DNA of 64,000 nucleotides from Mucilaginibacter pankratovii (GTDB lineage: Bacteria > Bacteroidota > Bacteroidia > Sphingobacteriales > Sphingobacteriaceae): the NCBI RefSeq assembly GCF_014773265.1, contig NZ_JACWMY010000006.1, forward strand, positions 310,001 to 374,000. The letters are read 5' to 3'. This document shows, piece by piece, positions 63,277-64,000 of this stretch (position 1 is the stretch's first letter; each line of letters begins with the position of its first letter). The notes under the pieces were generated by a model. It saw only the letters and a list, made by a program, of their open reading frames with translations, did not search any database and had not been told where the DNA came from. The position numbers and the translations under genes are program-made.

Positions 63277-64000
63277 TTATTGGTACTGTATGTAAATAGG
63301 TTGTGGTTTATACCTCGATAATACTTCCTCTGGTGTAAGCAGGTGGTGAGGCGCTTTCTTGATGTCGTTTTTGTAGAACAACTTAAAGCCTGTGAATTGT
63401 ACCGGCTCCCGGTCAATAAAGTAGCGGTAGGTACCAGTCTTCAGGTCGGGTTCGCCCCAGCCGTCCATATCCATTACTACCTGCACTTCGGGGCGGAGTT
63501 TGATGTTTTGGTAGTTGGTTACCATCTTTTTGGTAAAGCGGTGTACGATCAGGATCTTTGGAGGCAAGCCGTTCTTTTTAACAATACCAGCTAAGTAGTT
63601 CGATACATAGTTGATATCGGAAGCATCATATGTGCCGATTTTTTTCCCGGGCTTGCTGCCATCCTTCATAGAAAATTCAGGATCCATACCAAAATGCACC
63701 TGTGGCATTTTTAGATACGGCTCAAATAAAGGTAATTCTTGTTGTATGGTGCTTAACGATACCTGTACATCCAAAAAAACCAGCGCATGTGCGGTTTTTG
63801 CCATGGCTAAAACGCTGTCTATTTGTTTAAACGGCATGCGGTAACGGTACTTGCCGTCTTTTCCGGCTGCTCCCTGGGCAACTACAGCTATGTAATGCAA
63901 CGCTGGTTGTACCGGTGTTTTTGGGTCTGCTTTTTCCCAGGCTTTTACTTCGCCTTTTAACTTGGCAAGCATTTCCTTCGGCGGCAATTCGCCTAAAATT
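63277..64000 (-). CDS. Conserved protein of unknown function, 5' end beyond the window
   Basis: The frame is open to the right edge, reading ILGELPPKEMLAKLKGEV at the cut; the TTG at 63985-63987 is internal and not a convincing start. The visible 240 residues look like a soluble alpha/beta (perhaps TIM-barrel) domain with strands such as ALVFLDVQVSLSTI, VHFGMDPEF, ILIVHRFT and VQVVMDMDGWG. A role in sugar or envelope metabolism is conceivable, but I do not recognise the family. A strong terminator follows. Confidence 0.6.
   Translation of the reverse strand, partial: ILGELPPKEMLAKLKGEVKAWEKADPKTPVQPALHYIAVVAQGAAGKDGKYRYRMPFKQIDSVLAMAKTAHALVFLDVQVSLSTIQQELPLFEPYLKMPQVHFGMDPEFSMKDGSKPGKKIGTYDASDINYVSNYLAGIVKKNGLPPKILIVHRFTKKMVTNYQNIKLRPEVQVVMDMDGWGEPDLKTGTYRYFIDREPVQFTGFKLFYKNDIKKAPHHLLTPEEVLSRYKPQPIYIQYQ

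Overview
The window looks like chromosomal DNA of a member of the Bacteroidota, most likely Sphingobacteriaceae (Mucilaginibacter/Pedobacter-like). The evidence is a TonB-dependent receptor, a type IX secretion (CHU_C-type) cargo protein, DUF4293, DUF3098 and DUF5683 proteins, a GH20 hexosaminidase, and many promoters of the Bacteroidota form TTG-N17-20-TAnnTTTG. The genus is inferred, not proven. The ends are cut: a 19-residue C-terminus at the left edge and a 5'-truncated gene at the right edge. I saw no tRNA, rRNA, CRISPR array or complete insertion sequence.

Layout. 1-8.9 kb: LptF/G permease, ribBA, a giant TamB-like protein (reverse strand), tsaD and a two-helix mini-protein. 9-14 kb: secreted alpha/beta hydrolase, DEAD-box RNA helicase, two small exported proteins, gpsA. 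14-20 kb: a TolC/HlyD efflux pair without its inner-membrane pump, polysaccharide deacetylase, esterase, sugar dehydrogenase lipoprotein. 20-25 kb: aconitase, then a small accessory patch with an AT-rich unknown gene and a DUF1399-like membrane protein with a His/Cys/Gly tail. 25-34 kb: DNA repair and RNA modification (uvrA, ECF sigma factor, nth, recA, truA). 34-42 kb: ABC exporter, then the conserved Bacteroidota order ftsX-DUF3098-uppP-truB-ribF, a DUF2157 membrane protein and a LysE exporter. 42-56 kb: envelope and nutrient genes (BtuF-like binding protein, GH20 hexosaminidase, iminopeptidase-like hydrolase, TonB receptor, a sugar dehydrogenase interrupted by a TGA codon, a T9SS cargo protein, three tandem paralogous secreted proteins). 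56-64 kb: the parA-parB-DUF5683-dapB-lepB operon, a GIY-YIG nuclease unit framed by inverted repeats, and an oxidoreductase.

The most interesting layer is repeats. (i) Palindromic elements sit in frame inside genes: truA, the ABC exporter and uvrA. In truA and the DUF2157 gene the stop codon lies in the loop of a C5-TGAA-G5 palindrome. This resembles Rickettsia palindromic elements. (ii) A roughly 470-bp unit has 33-bp inverted repeats around a URI-type GIY-YIG nuclease gene, plus an extra direct repeat outside it; this could be a minimal mobile element. (iii) Many intergenic regions hold long dyads whose arms are imperfect iterations of short words (GTTCATGGTT, GAATGAGTGA, ATATCGAATA). (iv) There are compound hairpin arrays near 14.0, 25.3 and 47.5 kb. 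Other points are candidate leaderless transcripts (truA, LysE exporter) and a hairpin at the predicted 5' end of the helicase mRNA. All statements about function are from sequence reading alone; no database search was run.
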